Below, piece by piece: positions 49,970-61,339 of a stretch of DNA of 64,000 nucleotides (positions are counted from its first letter, which is position 1; each line of letters begins with the position of its first letter). The stretch is taken from the NCBI GenBank assembly GCA_027382625.1, contig JAJKFJ010022785.1:62001-126000 (forward strand). The letters are read 5' to 3'. A program made the translations under genes and the position numbers. The stretch is from Tetmemena sp. SeJ-2015. Its lineage: Eukaryota; Ciliophora; Spirotrichea; Sporadotrichida; Oxytrichidae. The notes under the pieces are model-generated. The model had not been told where the DNA came from. It was given only the letters and a program-made list of their open reading frames with translations, and ran no database searches.

Positions 49970-52900
49970 GAATACAATTCAATTAGAGACAAACTATCTT
50001 GATTCAAAAATTCTTGCTACAGAGTCGGGTTGAGAATTTCATCTCCATTTAGTAAGACTCTCTGTATCAATAATTTAAAATAAGTTAAGTATCTATGTCA
50101 TCAAGCATTCTGTTCCCAAAGCATATTTGCAAAGATTTTGAAGGAACTCCATACTGATTTATTCTGAATTCTCTAGCCTAGAAAGCCTTAAATAAAGTGT
50201 GTTATTTTCAACATCAGATAAGAACTAAGCATCCAAAATTGTGTACTTCTCTATACTCTTTTGTATAATTTAACTTATCTAATCTCTTCCATTAGTAGTG
50301 AGCAGATAAGTTTTCTTTAATTCATCTTTGAAAGTCATTGCTTCAAAGTCAGAAGTATGCAATATCAAAGGTTAGTTTTGATTTAAAGCATGTCTTCTGA
50401 ATAGCTTTTCAAAAGTGTTCTATCTAGATGTTTGAAGAGTGAGCCAAAACAAAGCAGTTACATTCGGTCCCTTGCCATCAGGAGTTTCATCGACCATGGA
50501 TTCTCGCATTCCTAAGTCATCGTTTGAAGTACCATAGCGATTGATCAAGAACTCTATCCTACCATCCACATAAGAGCTAGCTGCTTAAGATCGATCGTTC
50601 ATCACAAGCATCTAGTAAGACTGATCTTCAGGTTCTATAAATAGACCCGCTGTTACTGGATAGAAAGCTTTGTGAGGATATAAATCAAGAAAGTATAAAC
50701 TAAATAATTATGGATAGAACTACTTATTCACTTATTTGAGATAACTTCTTTCCTCATCTATAAAGATAAATTAAACTTCTTAATCTACAAAAGCATCCCT
50801 TTTCATAACTTTAAGTGAATTAGCATCCGTATAAAATATCCCATCATTTTCAATATCCTTGCTTCTCCAATTGATAGTTACTTCTTGGCCTCTGTTGAAT
50901 TTCTGTTGGTCTATTCTTTCTAGAAATACATCAAATTCTATATCATCGGCTCCCTCATAGAGGATCATCTTTACTTAGCTTAATATGCCCTAACCCAGAC
51001 TAGTAAGAGACAGCAATCATTTAATGAGAATCTCCTTTGAATAATAATAAAACGCTTTTTTTTAAATTGAAAGTCTCTATTGACGCAATTTGATGCTCAT
51101 TAATAAAAATCACATAGGGTTTAGAATCTTGATCCTCAGTTTTGAAAACATAAACCCCGCTCCTTTTGAATTAGTTGCCTTGGTAGGGTTAGTAGTATCT
51201 AAAATCAAAGTCGATTTACTCCTCAAAGTTGTGTGCATTATTTTTTCCTTCCTAAGTTTTCTGTCTATAGCTGAGAGTTATAACAGCCTTCTAGCAGTTC
51301 ACAATGGAAAATTCAATTAGGCTGTTTTCTATCTTGTGGTAGCTAGGAGAGCAATTAATATTTAGTCCAGAAGTTTAGGATTTTAAAGTGTTGCCAAGAT
51401 TCATGAATTATAATTAAAATGATGAAATCTACTTTGAAACTTTCTGCCTTATTTGAGTCAGATTCTTGATTTACTAAGAAAATAGCATACTAGTATGGGT
51501 CAATGCTTTCAAATATGTATAGATCACAATTCGATTCATCATCGTCTAAGCAAAATACCTCGCTCTCTACTTAATTTAAGGATCGAGAATTTAAATTAAA
51601 GTTGCTAACTGAAGATGATGATGCCATTTTTTTAATAAAATATATATATTTTGTTTAGCTCTATGTATGTTTAAATCGTGGAGCTTGGATTGTAAACAAA
51701 AAAGTAGAGAGAGGAATTGCTCTCAGAGCTTTTATTGCTTTCCAAAGGACATATTCTTTTCTCATGCAAATCGTGAATACACTATGTTAATCCCTTTAGC
51801 TCTCATAAAGTAAATTATTTATTTATATGAACAATCATTTTACTCTACTCCTATTTCACTCTCAACCAACTCCTAGATGACTTTACTTAATGCTTATGAA
51901 TTTCTTTTCTCCATTGTTTTTAGATTTATCGCTTCAAAATTGATTACTCTTTGAGGGCTAGTACCGGTTATAGTATCATGATGCATCTAAGTGGCTAGGC
52001 TTTGTTCAATCAGTTCTGCCTCTACAGAGAAATCATTGGTAAGGTTAGAAATATGATGTCTGAGATAGAGCTAGGTAGAGGCAAGAGTATTCTAAGCTAG
52101 CTCGTTTATCATCGCTTTGAAATTGGGTCTTGAGGTAAAATAGCCTGCCCAGTAGTGGCCTGGATAGATATTGTTCATGGGATAGAAATCATCACTCTCA
52201 ACTGGCCATTACAGAAATTAAAAGTGAGGATGAGATAATTTTTATTACTCCTTAAGAGATTTCAAACTCTATTTTGCAGAGTTGTAATACTGCTGGACAG
52301 TGCTGTAATAGGCTCTCGCCTTGATGTCGAAATTTGGCCCATTTATAAGTTCTAATAAGGAGTCTAGATAATTGTAGACTATATTTGCATCTTAGAAAGA
52401 GAAATCACTGCCAATAGTTAACAAGATGTGGTTTGTTCGATATGACTGTGCAAATTTTTGCAAGCAACTTGCAAAGGTATAGGGATCTGTTTGCTTTTTC
52501 CTCAGATTGTTCTCCAAATCAGTCTAGAATCGTGACCGATCATTTCTTAAATTATTGTAAGAAAACATATTTTGCTAGTAGACGTCAATACCACAAGGAC
52601 CTTGATAGTGATCACCCATTATATGCGTAAAAATTCCCTTTGTGAAATCTTCTCCATCCTCGCCATAGTCAACTTAAACTTTTGGCTGCCATATAAACTC
52701 CATCAGTTTTCTTTACTTCCTGTAAATTTTATCATCATCGTCTGTCCTTGCAAAGAAGAAAGCCTCAAATCCCAGGTCTCTTAAAATTTCAGGAGTGGCT
52801 GCTGAATGGCCAAAAGTGTCTGGATGCCAAGCCATTTTGGGCTTCACTCCAAATTCCTTCTAAAGAAAGGCATGGCCAGTTAGATAATTGATAACTAGCT

Positions 52901-53294
52901 CCTCATAACTTGGGCAGGCCTCATCACTTGACACCCATCCTCCGTTCACGAACTCAAGTCTTCCTTCAAAAAGCAAATAATTTTACAATTCAGCCACTAA
53001 TCTTCTCACAATTTCTTTCTATTCCTCTGTTTGTTCTTACCACCACTTATTGAAAAAGTAGATCTCAGTTTGAGAAAATCTCCTGCTAGGATCCTTTTGT
53101 AACTCATTCACAACCGCTGTAATTATCTTCCTCACTGAACCCTCGTAGTATTCTTCTGGTGTGTTTAACCAACCAACGTCATCATGTGAGTGGCAGACAA
53201 AGTGGAAATGCAAGGTACTACTATCTTCCAGATTACTTGAATAGAAAAATAATATGTATACAATAATTAATCCAATTATGAATCGAAAAGCCAT
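49970..53294 (-). CDS. GH38 alpha-mannosidase E
   Basis: Starts MAFRFIIGLIIVYILFFYSS (signal peptide) at 53294 and ends IELYSLQ-TGA at 49970-49972. The first ~1.9 kb is a continuous frame without an IES: FVCHSHDDVGWLNTPEEYYEG, FVNGGWVSSDEACPSYEEL, MAWHPDTFGHSAATPEIL, SYRTNHILLTIGSDFSF, NIYPGHYWAGYFTSRPNF and [17 protein letters not shown]. These are the zinc site, the catalytic Asp and the two conserved helical-domain signatures of GH38. The C-terminal half holds DIEFDVFLERIDQQKF and GIFYTDANSLKVMKR, with frame changes marking IESs. It is the most intact paralogue and the best reference for placing inserts in A-D. Confidence 0.93.
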
Positions 53295-53512
53295 GCTTAT
53301 CTGTGAGTTTAGCTAAAGATTTCTCCGAAGCCTTTTGAAGTGGCTTTCAGAACTAAAAAGGACAAAGCAAGAACACTTTATAGCATCACCATATCTAAAT
53401 AAGAATTAAATTGGCAAAACTCCTTTAGTTAATTTAAATTAGGAGAATTTAATGCGAGCTTATAAATTAGGTAAAATTTTAATAATAGCTTGATTTTTTT
53501 CCTCATACCCGA

Positions 53513-54744
53513 AGACTTTCTTCTTTTAGATTATCTTATTTATTCATATAAGAATTTTAATTAGCATCCATAGACATTTGCTTAATAACTTTGAGTTAAG
53601 AATGAGCTCTCTTATGCGGATTAATGTTATCCATGCTGTTGCCACCATCTAGCATCAGACTTGTGTTATTAACTCTGCGTCTCTGATCCTCATTTATGCT
53701 CTATAACATATTAATATATCATCAAGTTAAACTTACAAGGCTATTCTTTCTATGAGCGATAGAGGTCATAAGAGATCTATTATCCTTGAAATCTATGTTT
53801 TTATATCCAGTTTTAGGTTTGAAATCTAGGTATCCAAAATCACTTGGAGGTCTGTAGCTTCCAGGTCCTGGTGTCACTAGATTCAAAGCTATCTGAGGTC
53901 TCTAAGCAGTTCCAAACCTCCTCACCTTTACAGTGTGATAAACTGAGACAACCTACTTGCCCGTATCTTAATCCATCTAGCCTGGGATGTTGTAATTTCC
54001 TGGACCTGGTGTCTCGCTTTTCAATTCCTTGAATCGCTTTGGTCGGGCTAAAGTTTGGCGCTTTAGAATTCTGAAAGGTCGATACGAAGTATTTGCCATG
54101 GCTGTCGATTGATAACTACTCTGGGTAGTATCCTGGTCCTGGCACTGCCTTCTTAGTCTCTATGGTTGTTACATCGTTAAAGAGAGTTCGAGGACCCATA
54201 GTATATTTCAGCTTGTCATCTCCTATGGTTCTTAAACTGTTGTACTAGCCGGGTCCTGGCACGCATGGATCCGGTTAATTTAGCTTTGCGGGCAAAACTA
54301 CTTTTTAGAAAGCTTCTCTTCCTGTGCCAAAGCAAAAGGACTTATTTACTCCTCGTCTGCTCTTCGCCATCAAGTATTTAAATCTAAAAATTAAATTGCT
54401 GCTCAAATCGAGATTACATTTGGTACTTATCAGGTGATGGAGTGTCTAAATTTATTATAAGATACAAGTAATTCTAAAGAGCAAAAGACTAATTGAGACG
54501 TGGTTAAATTTAAGTTACCATTTTTGAAGCGCTAGAGCCCCCATCTCTCTCCGAAGCCAAAGGAGGTGCCTCTCCCAGATTTCATGTCAGGTATGTCGTA
54601 CCCCACTAGATCATGAACTTGGCTATGAAATGTTTTAAATCTGTGTGACTTTGGGAAGGAGAACTTTTGCTTTGCAGTAGAGAAGTTCGCGGTCTCATAG
54701 GTAGTCCAGTCAATTTTATACTTAGGATGCAAAGTTTAAGACAT
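53513..54744 (-). CDS. PGP-repeat protein (SHIPPO/STPGR family)
   Basis: Starts MSQTLHPKYKIDWTTYETAN at 54744 and ends at the TGA at 53513-53515. It contains at least four sperm-tail PG-rich repeats: CVPGPGQYN, AVPGPGYYP, TPGPGNYN and TPGPGSYRPPSDFGY, as in Odf3/SHIPPO1-type proteins. Those associate with ciliary or flagellar microtubules. A GT-AG intron of about 36 nt lies near 53705-53740. An IES is likely between about 54370 and 54530, where the frame changes. The C-terminus is polar (VNNTSLMLDGGNSMDN). Confidence 0.85.
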
Positions 54745-54953
54745 TTTATAATTTATTTATTGCAACCTGAGGGGGGAGAATTAAACTTAATTATTAATAT
54801 AAAAATAAAGCTTTGATACGAGTTGTTATCGGGATTGAATAAGTAACTTATGTATAAACACACTCAAGAAGAGATTAAATTTGTTGTTGTCAAAGAACTG
54901 CCTTCTCCTCCTCCTATTACACAGAAAATTTCATATCAATCGATTATTCTTCT

Positions 54954-56324
54954 TCAAATGCATTTGCTTATTCCTTCCAGTGAGAAGATCAAGTTTATTG
55001 CTTCTTCTAAATCTTCGACTACATAGGTAGCGGGATACAAACTTATCGTTTTCCTCTCCTTAGAAAATACCTGTCTTAACTAGGATTGAGGTCCAACCCA
55101 TATTGTTGGCTCCCTGAATGTCGATTCTGGAGTGTCTCCAATCATGTAGAAATTCGAAATCTCCAAACCTTAAACTGCTGCCTTCTACCTCATGATCTTT
55201 TCCGTGTATTCAAATGTTGATCTCTCTGGTTTGCCGTACTGAATAACCTTAAAGTCAAAGCCATAGTAGGCTTTGAAAACGCTTTCAAGTGCAATTATTC
55301 CAACTTTGGGACCGTATCTGGGCACAGGCCACGTATTAGGCCAAACTAAATCTCTGTTGCATGAATATACTTCTACAGCCTATTCTGCTGCCGATGTGAT
55401 TCTTCTCCCCTTAGGATGACCAGTGGCGCTTCCAATAACATCTGAGAATACTTGAATAGTAAGAGTGCTGAAAACTGTCCCATATATTATGAAAATAGCT
55501 GCTATTTTTAGCTCTTAAGCTAACTGATCTAAGCTCTTCTAGAATCTAAATAAATGAATTAGGCGGCTTTTAGGCTTTATAGCTGTTTGAATTAATGACT
55601 CTTAAATTTAAATTTACCTCTTCTGCAAGTTTTGTCTGTGAAACTCAAGTCTCTCTGGTGGAATTCTATATAGTTAAGCTTTCAACACACCAAATATTTA
55701 CATTATCAAATCGTTAGGAGCCTCATCAGGGAATATGACCGTTAGTTCTTCCACGTGAATAGCATACTAATACCCATAATACTATGCAACTTTCAACTCC
55801 TCATAATAGCCTGACACCAATACATATTTAAAAGACTATTAAATTCAATCTATAAGTATATTTGTTTTAGAACTTTTGCACAGTCTCCAAATCACTTAAA
55901 GGCGTGTGGCATAAAAACATATGCTCAGCTCCAAGCCTAATCTTCATCTCTGGATTATAAACTGGATCATCAAGGCCAAGTCTCCTATTCATATCCTCTG
56001 CTTTTTCAGGTTCGGGCACTCCTCCTCCATTCGTTAGCAATATAAATGGAATGTGTAGATTCTATTCTGAGAATGGCTCCAAAAGTGATTTAACTATTTG
56101 GGGAGCTCTTCCTATTACTGTCCTTCCTTTTACTATGACCCCATCATTATCGCAAACTATGGCTGGCAGCCTAAATTCAGAAATGTTAAGGAAATGATAG
56201 AATACCTTTGAATGGGATAGTATTGAGAATATTGGGAACAAACTTGCGTGCTGTACTGTGAATCCATTTAGAAAAATTAATCTAATTGATATTCTAAGAT
56301 CCAAATAAGATTTAATGCGCTCAT
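54954..56324 (-). CDS. HAD superfamily IIA hydrolase 1 (HDHD5/CECR5-like)
   Basis: Motif I is VCDNDGVIVKGR, with both catalytic Asp residues. It is followed by IPFILLTNGGGVPEPEKAE (motif II region) and MFLCHTPLSDLETVQKF. The phosphatase motif IV region is ISNFYMIGDTPES. It ends VVEDLEEAINLIFSLEG and TGA at 54954-54956. The arrangement (DxDGV, then LTNGGG, then a long cap and GDxP) is that of the HDHD5/CECR5 and YKR070W group, which is mitochondrial in other eukaryotes with substrate not established. Probable start MSALNLIWILEYQ at 56324. An IES is needed between the leader and motif I. Adjacent to a paralogue in the same orientation. Confidence 0.85.
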
Positions 56325-56405
56325 AACAAATCTATCCCTATATTCTTAGTTCTAGTATCACTCTACAGCATTTTAAGTGAAGATTAATTAACTCATAAAT
56401 CTAAA

Positions 56406-57788
56406 TCATTCATACTTCAAGCCTTCAAGCTCGAATATCAATTTCACAGCTGCCTCCATATCTTCAACAACATGCTTAGCAGGATGTTTTTCTGAATTTA
56501 CCTAATCGGCAGGAAATATTCCAGTCTTCACAAGGATAGAAACCCAATTAGGTCTTCTATTTGCTCCATCGATATCTGAGTCTGGGTTATCTCCTATCAT
56601 ATAGAAGGAAGAAATTTCTAATCCTTGCTCTTCTGCATGAGACTAAAGAAGTCTCTCTGAAAAGTCGTAGGTTGGAGTCTCTGGCTTTCCATACTAGAAA
56701 TGCTCAACTCCAAAGCCATAATAAGCTTTGAAAATGGCCTCAAAAGCAATGAAGAAGGCTTTAGGTCCATACCTAGGGATCGGCCAGTTGTAAGGCCAGA
56801 CTAGATCAGGATTTGTAAGATAGAAGTCTACAACCTAGGGATCACCAACCTTTCTTCTAGGCCCGCAAATATGCCCATCAGTACTAGCAATCACATCTGA
56901 GAATATTTGGAAAGTTAAGTCAGAGTAGATAACTCCATGCATGATGAAGATAGCACTAAAGTGTAATTCCTTCTTCAAGTCCTCGATATTCATTCCGAGA
57001 CGAGTCTCAAGATCAACTATGAAAGCTTCAATCCTTTCTTTCTTCAATCTAAACGCTATTCTAGAAAATGTTATGCTTACGTTGGAATATCAAGTGGGAC
57101 AGAGTTTGGATTAAAAATAAAAGATATACCGCTGCTAGTTCATCAACATGAATGGCCTTTTTATACCCATAGCTCAAAGCTGCATCGAGAACCTCATCAT
57201 AACCACAGATTAGCACATACTTGTCTTGATATTTCTCAACTAAATGCTTCTCGCTCAAAGGAGTGTGAGACTAAACAATTAAAATTTAATCTTTATGCAA
57301 TTATAATTTTTCAATGTGCTTAGTTTTGAGTTTGCGTTCTGCATCTTGATATCCCAGGTAACCATTTACAATTAGTTTAAAAGGAAACTAGCATAAATTT
57401 TATAATAGTGACTCTGCTTTTTTCTCTTCTATGAATCCTCCTCCATTAGTAAGAGTAATAAATGGAAGTATCTTTCCGTCAATCTCCTCTCTAGGTGCTA
57501 GTATCTTTTAGATAACATTATTTGAGTTTCCTATTATCTTTGGACCACGTAGGATCACACCGTCTATGTCAGATGCTATAGCAGGTACTCTAAAAATATG
57601 ATAAAACGAGTAATTTATTTGCTAACCTTCTTCTTTAAGCAGTTTATTCAACCATTTGTAATATTCACTATATTTTTATAATGTTTAATTTTTCCACTAT
57701 AAATTGCTATTTAAGTGTCCAGATGAGGTCATCTGTAAAAGATATACGCACTTGTGAATCCTGCTATTGACGTGTCTTTATTTTACAT
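56406..57788 (-). CDS. HAD superfamily IIA hydrolase 2 (HDHD5/CECR5-like)
   Basis: Same family as its neighbour: motif I ASDIDGVILRGPK, LTNGGGFIEEKKAESLL, HTPLSEKHLVEKYQDKYVLI, IEDLKKELHFSAIFIMHGVI, SDVIASTDGHICGPRR, SSFYMIGDNPDSDIDGANRR, and an end VVEDMEAAVKLIFELEGLKYE before the TGA at 56406-56408. Likely start MQNKDTSIAGFTSAYIFY at 57788. IESs interrupt near 57065-57130, 57290-57310 and 57600-57760, where AT-rich inserts split the frame. Only 81 bp separate it from HAD gene 1, so they look like a tandem duplication. Confidence 0.87.
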
Positions 57789-57924
57789 TTTGGACAGAGA
57801 TTCGCATTCTATCCTGATTCTTATAGAAATTCCATGTATAAATCACTTTGAGAAGAATTAATATGATTTTTTGTGATTTAAATAGAATAAATTTAAATTG
57901 TCAACTGATTCATATAAATTAGCT

Positions 57925-60900
57925 ATGGCCAACACCAGAACATCCCAAGAAGAGAAGCTTGTGTACATCATAATTATATATAGTTATCTATATAATCTTA
58001 TTTTATCATTGAAGAAACTGAGGAAGACCAGCTTGAAAATGGGGAGGAAATAGATTTTGGGTGCAAAGAAACCATTGATAACTGTAATATAATTCCTCCA
58101 TTAATAAGTTTTGTAGACATTGACTCACAAATCGATGAGGGACAGGAGAAAAATAAGAATCAAATTTATAAGGTAGGTAGACTAGAAGATTATTTGCACA
58201 AAATATCATAATTCTGTAGTATCTCAACATTACTGAGTTGAAAGCTCAAAATTGTAACAGACTATTTGAGAGAGCAAAGCCAAAAAATAGTGAAATTATG
58301 CAGAGAAGTCCTAAGTTTAAATCCTAGGAGGGAGTGAATATAAAAGCAACTGATAGATTTAGGAATTATAAAGTCTATTTTTAAAACATTTAAGGAATTT
58401 GGATTAAAATAAAGAATAGACTCAAGATCAACTATTCCCTGAAGAAGAATATCAAAGGGCGAAGTATGAACATGAAACTAAAAATAACATTTCCTCTTTC
58501 ATTTCTGCCAATCAAACAGACTCTAAAATGAATGGAATAAATTAAATGCATTAACTCAAAGGAATAAATATCCAGAATAGGGTAAAAATAAAAAACAAGA
58601 AGACTCTAGGCCTTCAAATTGCGGAATGAAACTTTCTATGATAAATAGTTTGAGCAACTTGATATCGCTTAAAGAGTTTAATATTTTTTATTTAATTGAG
58701 TTGCAAAAAAGAAGGAAGCCAACTTATAAGATGCCTTATTAAAGCATTTCTTTGGAAAGAGAATTAAGGCATTCGCAAGAATCTCAAAATGAGCTGACTA
58801 ATAGACTTTTGTAACATAAGAATAGAGTCAATAAGAAAATTGTACTTCTCCAAGAATAATAAGAAGAGTTCATCATGAAAGAGTGTACTTTTACTCCACA
58901 TTTCCAATCTAACTCAATTACCAAAGCTAGACCTAGAAGCTTTAGAGCTTAGAGTAATGACCATAAAGTTCCAAAGCCTAATCCGGTTTCTCTCTCTGTT
59001 TAAACATCCCCTTTTGAGATCGTAATTCCTTATTTATCATTTTTGAGTCTCCAAACTTGAATGCTGCCAAACTATCTTCGCAATTTCAACATCAACCAAG
59101 TTCATTTTAGATCTATCAAAGTAAACTTCCCCAATCTTTAAATTAGAGCACACTCAAGTAAAATCAGAACTCTAGTTCAATTAAAGAGTCCTTAATAAGG
59201 CGTAGAAGTCCCCAGCAATTTTATGAAGACCAATTATCTTACCAAGAGAATTCCCTCAAGAAGATTCTCTATTAGTTCCATGAGAAATTGCTCAAAGAGG
59301 AGTAAGAAATGAACAACGTTCAACTAGTCTGCAAAGAATCAGAGAGGATAGTTGCTAAGTAAAGAGCTTGCTCTAGTTTGGAGAATCACGAGCAGCAGAA
59401 TAGTCTAATAAAGTATTTGACCGACTTTATCTAATCAACCCTAATAAAATTATAAGTACTAGAGTTCCAGGGCATCCTCTTAATCTAATTTGCACTAAGA
59501 TTAGCCACATCAAGTCAACTTAAGTGCTTAGAAAGAAGCTTTCAAAGAGCGAAAAACTAGTGTGACAAGAGGAATTTCCCCAGAGTGCACATTTAAACCA
59601 TAAATATTGGCTCATTAGGGATTGATAGAGAGGGAGAATATGAAAGTTGAAGAGATACTCTATGCAGATGCATTAAATAGAAGAGTGAATAAATAATCTG
59701 CTATAGAGGAAAGGTAGCAAGAACTTTCACAATTTATTTTTACAAAATAGAGAGACAAAAATGATTCCCAAGTCTGAAAAATATCTTTCTAACCCTCTTG
59801 AACGGGAGATAAGACAAATCCTTATTGAGACTTATGGGGACATAAAGAATCTTGAGTTGTTCAAATTTGATTTTAGCTAAACAGAGGATCTTTTGATAGA
59901 AATGGGATTTGTTTAAGACAATAGCGATAGGCTTGAAATGTTCAAACTTTGGGAACATCTTGGTTATCGAGAAGTAAAGCATGGCTAGTTTGTGTACTTT
60001 GATAAACTCCTGAATCTGCTTCTCAACATTTTGAATATAAGATTTAAAAATCTTCCTTTTTTCTTCCATCTTTTGTTTATATAAGAGGAGAAACTGATTA
60101 TAAGGAGTGCAGGAAGATTCACTTTAAATTTTAGCGGCTTTGCAAGAACCGAGAGAAGACACTTGAACTAAGAAAAGAAGCAAATAAGCAACCTTTATAT
60201 AATCAAATTTAGAGTTAAAATAAGAAACTGCACCTCTCTACTAAGTCGAGGAAGATTGATCAAGAAAGAATGAAAAACTAAGCTGAACTATAAAATAAGC
60301 AGAGACACTAAATCCTGATTGAGAAGGGCTTGCGATACTAAATCTAGAGATAGATTAATTCACAGTTAGCAGAGGCCAAAGAAATTGAGTCTATGATCTT
60401 GAGGCCTTAATCAAACTTGTCTATGTATTCATAGATTATAATTTTATATTTTTCCTCAGCTAACAACAACAATTCATCCCAAAATAAATCATAAATCAGT
60501 TCTAACAACATCTCAGTGTTGTAAAAGACTAATCAAGCTCAACTTCCACAAAGCCTAATTAAACCTGCTCAATAAACTGTAAGAGGCCCTCCGCCAAAGA
60601 TTCCTCGTGCTAATAAGGAATCCACAAATAAATTCCATTCCCCTTAATTTCAAATTAATAAGCTAAGAGGGTAGCAGTCTTTCAACTAGAACTCTCAGAG
60701 AAGACTCTACATAGATTTCTAAAATCAAGAGAATCTAAACCTGTCTAACATTAGATACCTCGAAGAGAGAGTTAAAATGAGCAAGTCTAGTCTATCCCAT
60801 TATTGCAGCACAAGAACTCAGAGTCAAGATAAAGTTAGAAGCTGTAATGATAGTCTGGTTACTACCACTCAAAGTTAAACGATTGGGCAGTAAACTCTGA

Positions 60901-61250
60901 CATAGATGAGTTAAGCACCTCTGCTCTAAAATTCAACAAGTCAAGATATATTTGTAAAAGCTGGCCCAGAAGTTACTTCTCGAAGCAACTCATAGACTTA
61001 GTTGAATTCTCAAATCAAAAGCGATTATGAAAATTAGAAAAGAAGTTCAATCCAAGATGGCATTCAAACAGCTGTTGTTTACCTTGACGTGTTTATATCT
61101 AAAAATAAGACTGAGAGGCTTACCCTTTTCTCAGGATAAGACGCTCAAGAAGCTATTAACCGTTTCGCATTGAGGAACTATTTAACCAATACAGATATTG
61201 AGCAAATTAAATAAGCTTTAAGATCTCAAGCACCAAGCCTTAAAATATGA
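57925..61250 (+). CDS. Unrecognised coiled-coil, Q/K-rich protein
   Basis: Starts MANTRTSQEEKLV at 57925, then an AT-rich IES (about 57965-58005). An acidic segment (EETEEDQLENGEEIDF) is followed by long Lys/Gln/Glu-rich helical blocks, including MKECTFTPHFQSNSITKAR, a pattern common in ciliate cytoskeletal proteins. The C-terminal block reads VYLDVFISKNKTERLTLFSG and IEQIKQALRSQAPSLK. Reading stops at the TGA at 61248-61250, but the same frame continues as ASQSFDNEEVINQFESLLSL. Either that TGA is not the end or a nearby frame (TGA at 61279) is right. Several frame changes show IESs. No domain was recognised. Confidence 0.6.
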
Positions 61251-61339
61251 GCAAGTCAATCTTTTGATAATGAAGAAGTGATTAATTAATTTGAATCGCT
61301 ATTAAGTCTTAATTTTTAAATAAATATAATTTCTTAAAG

